Source: Planctomycetaceae bacterium
GTDB taxonomy: Bacteria > Planctomycetota > Planctomycetia > Planctomycetales > Planctomycetaceae
Reading direction: 5' to 3'
DNA: 5,714 bases
Assembly: GCA_029259875.1 (NCBI GenBank)
Contig: JAJDEK010000296.1
Coordinates: forward strand, 1 to 5,714
Numbering within the stretch: the first letter of the stretch is position 1; each line of letters opens with the position of its first letter. A program made the translations under genes and the position numbers. The notes under the pieces are model-generated. The model was not told the DNA's origin, ran no database searches, and saw only the letters and a program-made list of their open reading frames with translations. Positions 5,441 to 5,714 of the stretch are shown here, piece by piece.

Positions 5441-5714
5441 ATGATAGATCAGCCTCCACGAACGGGCTCATTGAAAACCATTACTTTTGAAGTTCAAAAA
5501 AGTCACGCGATTACTTTCTCACACGAAACAGAAATTTCGCTATTCTCCCCGCCGTCTCTGATTTGGTTTCTAGAGCAAGCTGCGTTACAATTTCTGGAAC
5601 CATGGCTTGATGAAAAGTCCCTGAGCGTGGGAACCCATGTGGATGTGGAGCATTTGGCTCCCACTCCCATTGGTGCCACTGTGAGTTGCACGGCCAGACT
5701 CATCTATCAGGATG
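5441..5714 (+). CDS. Hotdog-fold thioesterase, FlK-like, N-terminal part (runs off right edge)
   Basis: The frame from ATG 5441 stays open to the window edge, giving 91 residues. The stretch SVGTHVDVEHLAPTPIGATV (62-81) is the hallmark of thioesterases related to fluoroacetyl-CoA thioesterase FlK and their many uncharacterised relatives, which hydrolyse or bind acyl-CoA thioesters in the cytoplasm. By alignment from memory, E45 in FLEQAA and H71 in VEHLAPT correspond to FlK Glu50 and His76, while the position of FlK Thr42 is Pro37. The FlK triad is thus incomplete, and fluoroacetyl-CoA is unlikely to be the substrate. Before the hotdog core are about 28 extra polar residues. A GAG at 5431-5433 lies 7 nt before the ATG; an in-frame TTG directly precedes it. 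The gene starts 26 bp after the peptidase stop with no terminator between, so co-transcription is likely. The real substrate and any link to the peptidase are unknown. Confidence 0.85.
   Translation, partial: MIDQPPRTGSLKTITFEVQKSHAITFSHETEISLFSPPSLIWFLEQAALQFLEPWLDEKSLSVGTHVDVEHLAPTPIGATVSCTARLIYQD

Noticed and set aside
5433..5450. 5-bp inverted repeat GATCT/AGATC overlapping the thioesterase start codon
   Set aside because: Too short and AT-rich to support a claim of translational control.

Overview
The window looks like a chromosomal segment of a Gram-negative-type bacterium with roughly 45% GC. Gene density is low, the intergenic regions are AT-rich, and there is a large exported tripeptidyl-peptidase-II-like subtilase, a SulP permease and a FlK-like thioesterase. 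This combination suggests the Planctomycetota (for example the Gimesia group). That assignment is an impression from protein style, not a demonstrated placement.

Layout: (1) 1-780, minus strand: the N-terminal 260 residues of a SulP-family anion permease, running off the left edge. (2) 781-1001: a short intergenic region with a long imperfect hairpin (883-925), a doubtful 39-codon plus-strand ORF (836-955) and a minus-strand intrinsic terminator (972-999). (3) 1002-1307, minus strand: a 101-residue unrecognised protein with one N-terminal membrane segment and a very acidic domain. It forms a complete single-gene unit, with a near-consensus promoter placed so that transcription would begin at the ATG, and a terminator starting two bases after the stop codon. 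(4) 1308-1640: a 333-bp divergent regulatory region. It holds that promoter, a 10-bp inverted repeat and three 8-bp elements in tandem at an exact 11-bp period, the geometry of an OmpR/PhoB-type response-regulator site. (5) 1674-5414, plus strand: a 1246-residue secreted serine peptidase of family S8. It has a signal peptide, a propeptide-like region and a catalytic Asp/His/Asn/Ser set whose spacing matches tripeptidyl peptidase II. A ~200-residue insert between Asp and His carries EF-hand-like calcium loops and a Lys/Glu-rich tract, and a long beta-rich C-terminal half follows. (6) 5441-5714, plus strand: the first 91 residues of a hotdog-fold thioesterase resembling fluoroacetyl-CoA thioesterase FlK, starting 26 bases after the peptidase stop and so probably co-transcribed.

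Nothing here is an obvious multi-gene defence or mobile system: I see no transposase, integrase, CRISPR, tRNA or rRNA. The parts most worth a second look are the compact leaderless small-protein gene with its 11-bp-periodic upstream array, and the exported TPP II-like peptidase, which appears to lack the glutamates that make the eukaryotic enzyme a strict tripeptidyl aminopeptidase. The functional link between the peptidase and the thioesterase is unknown.
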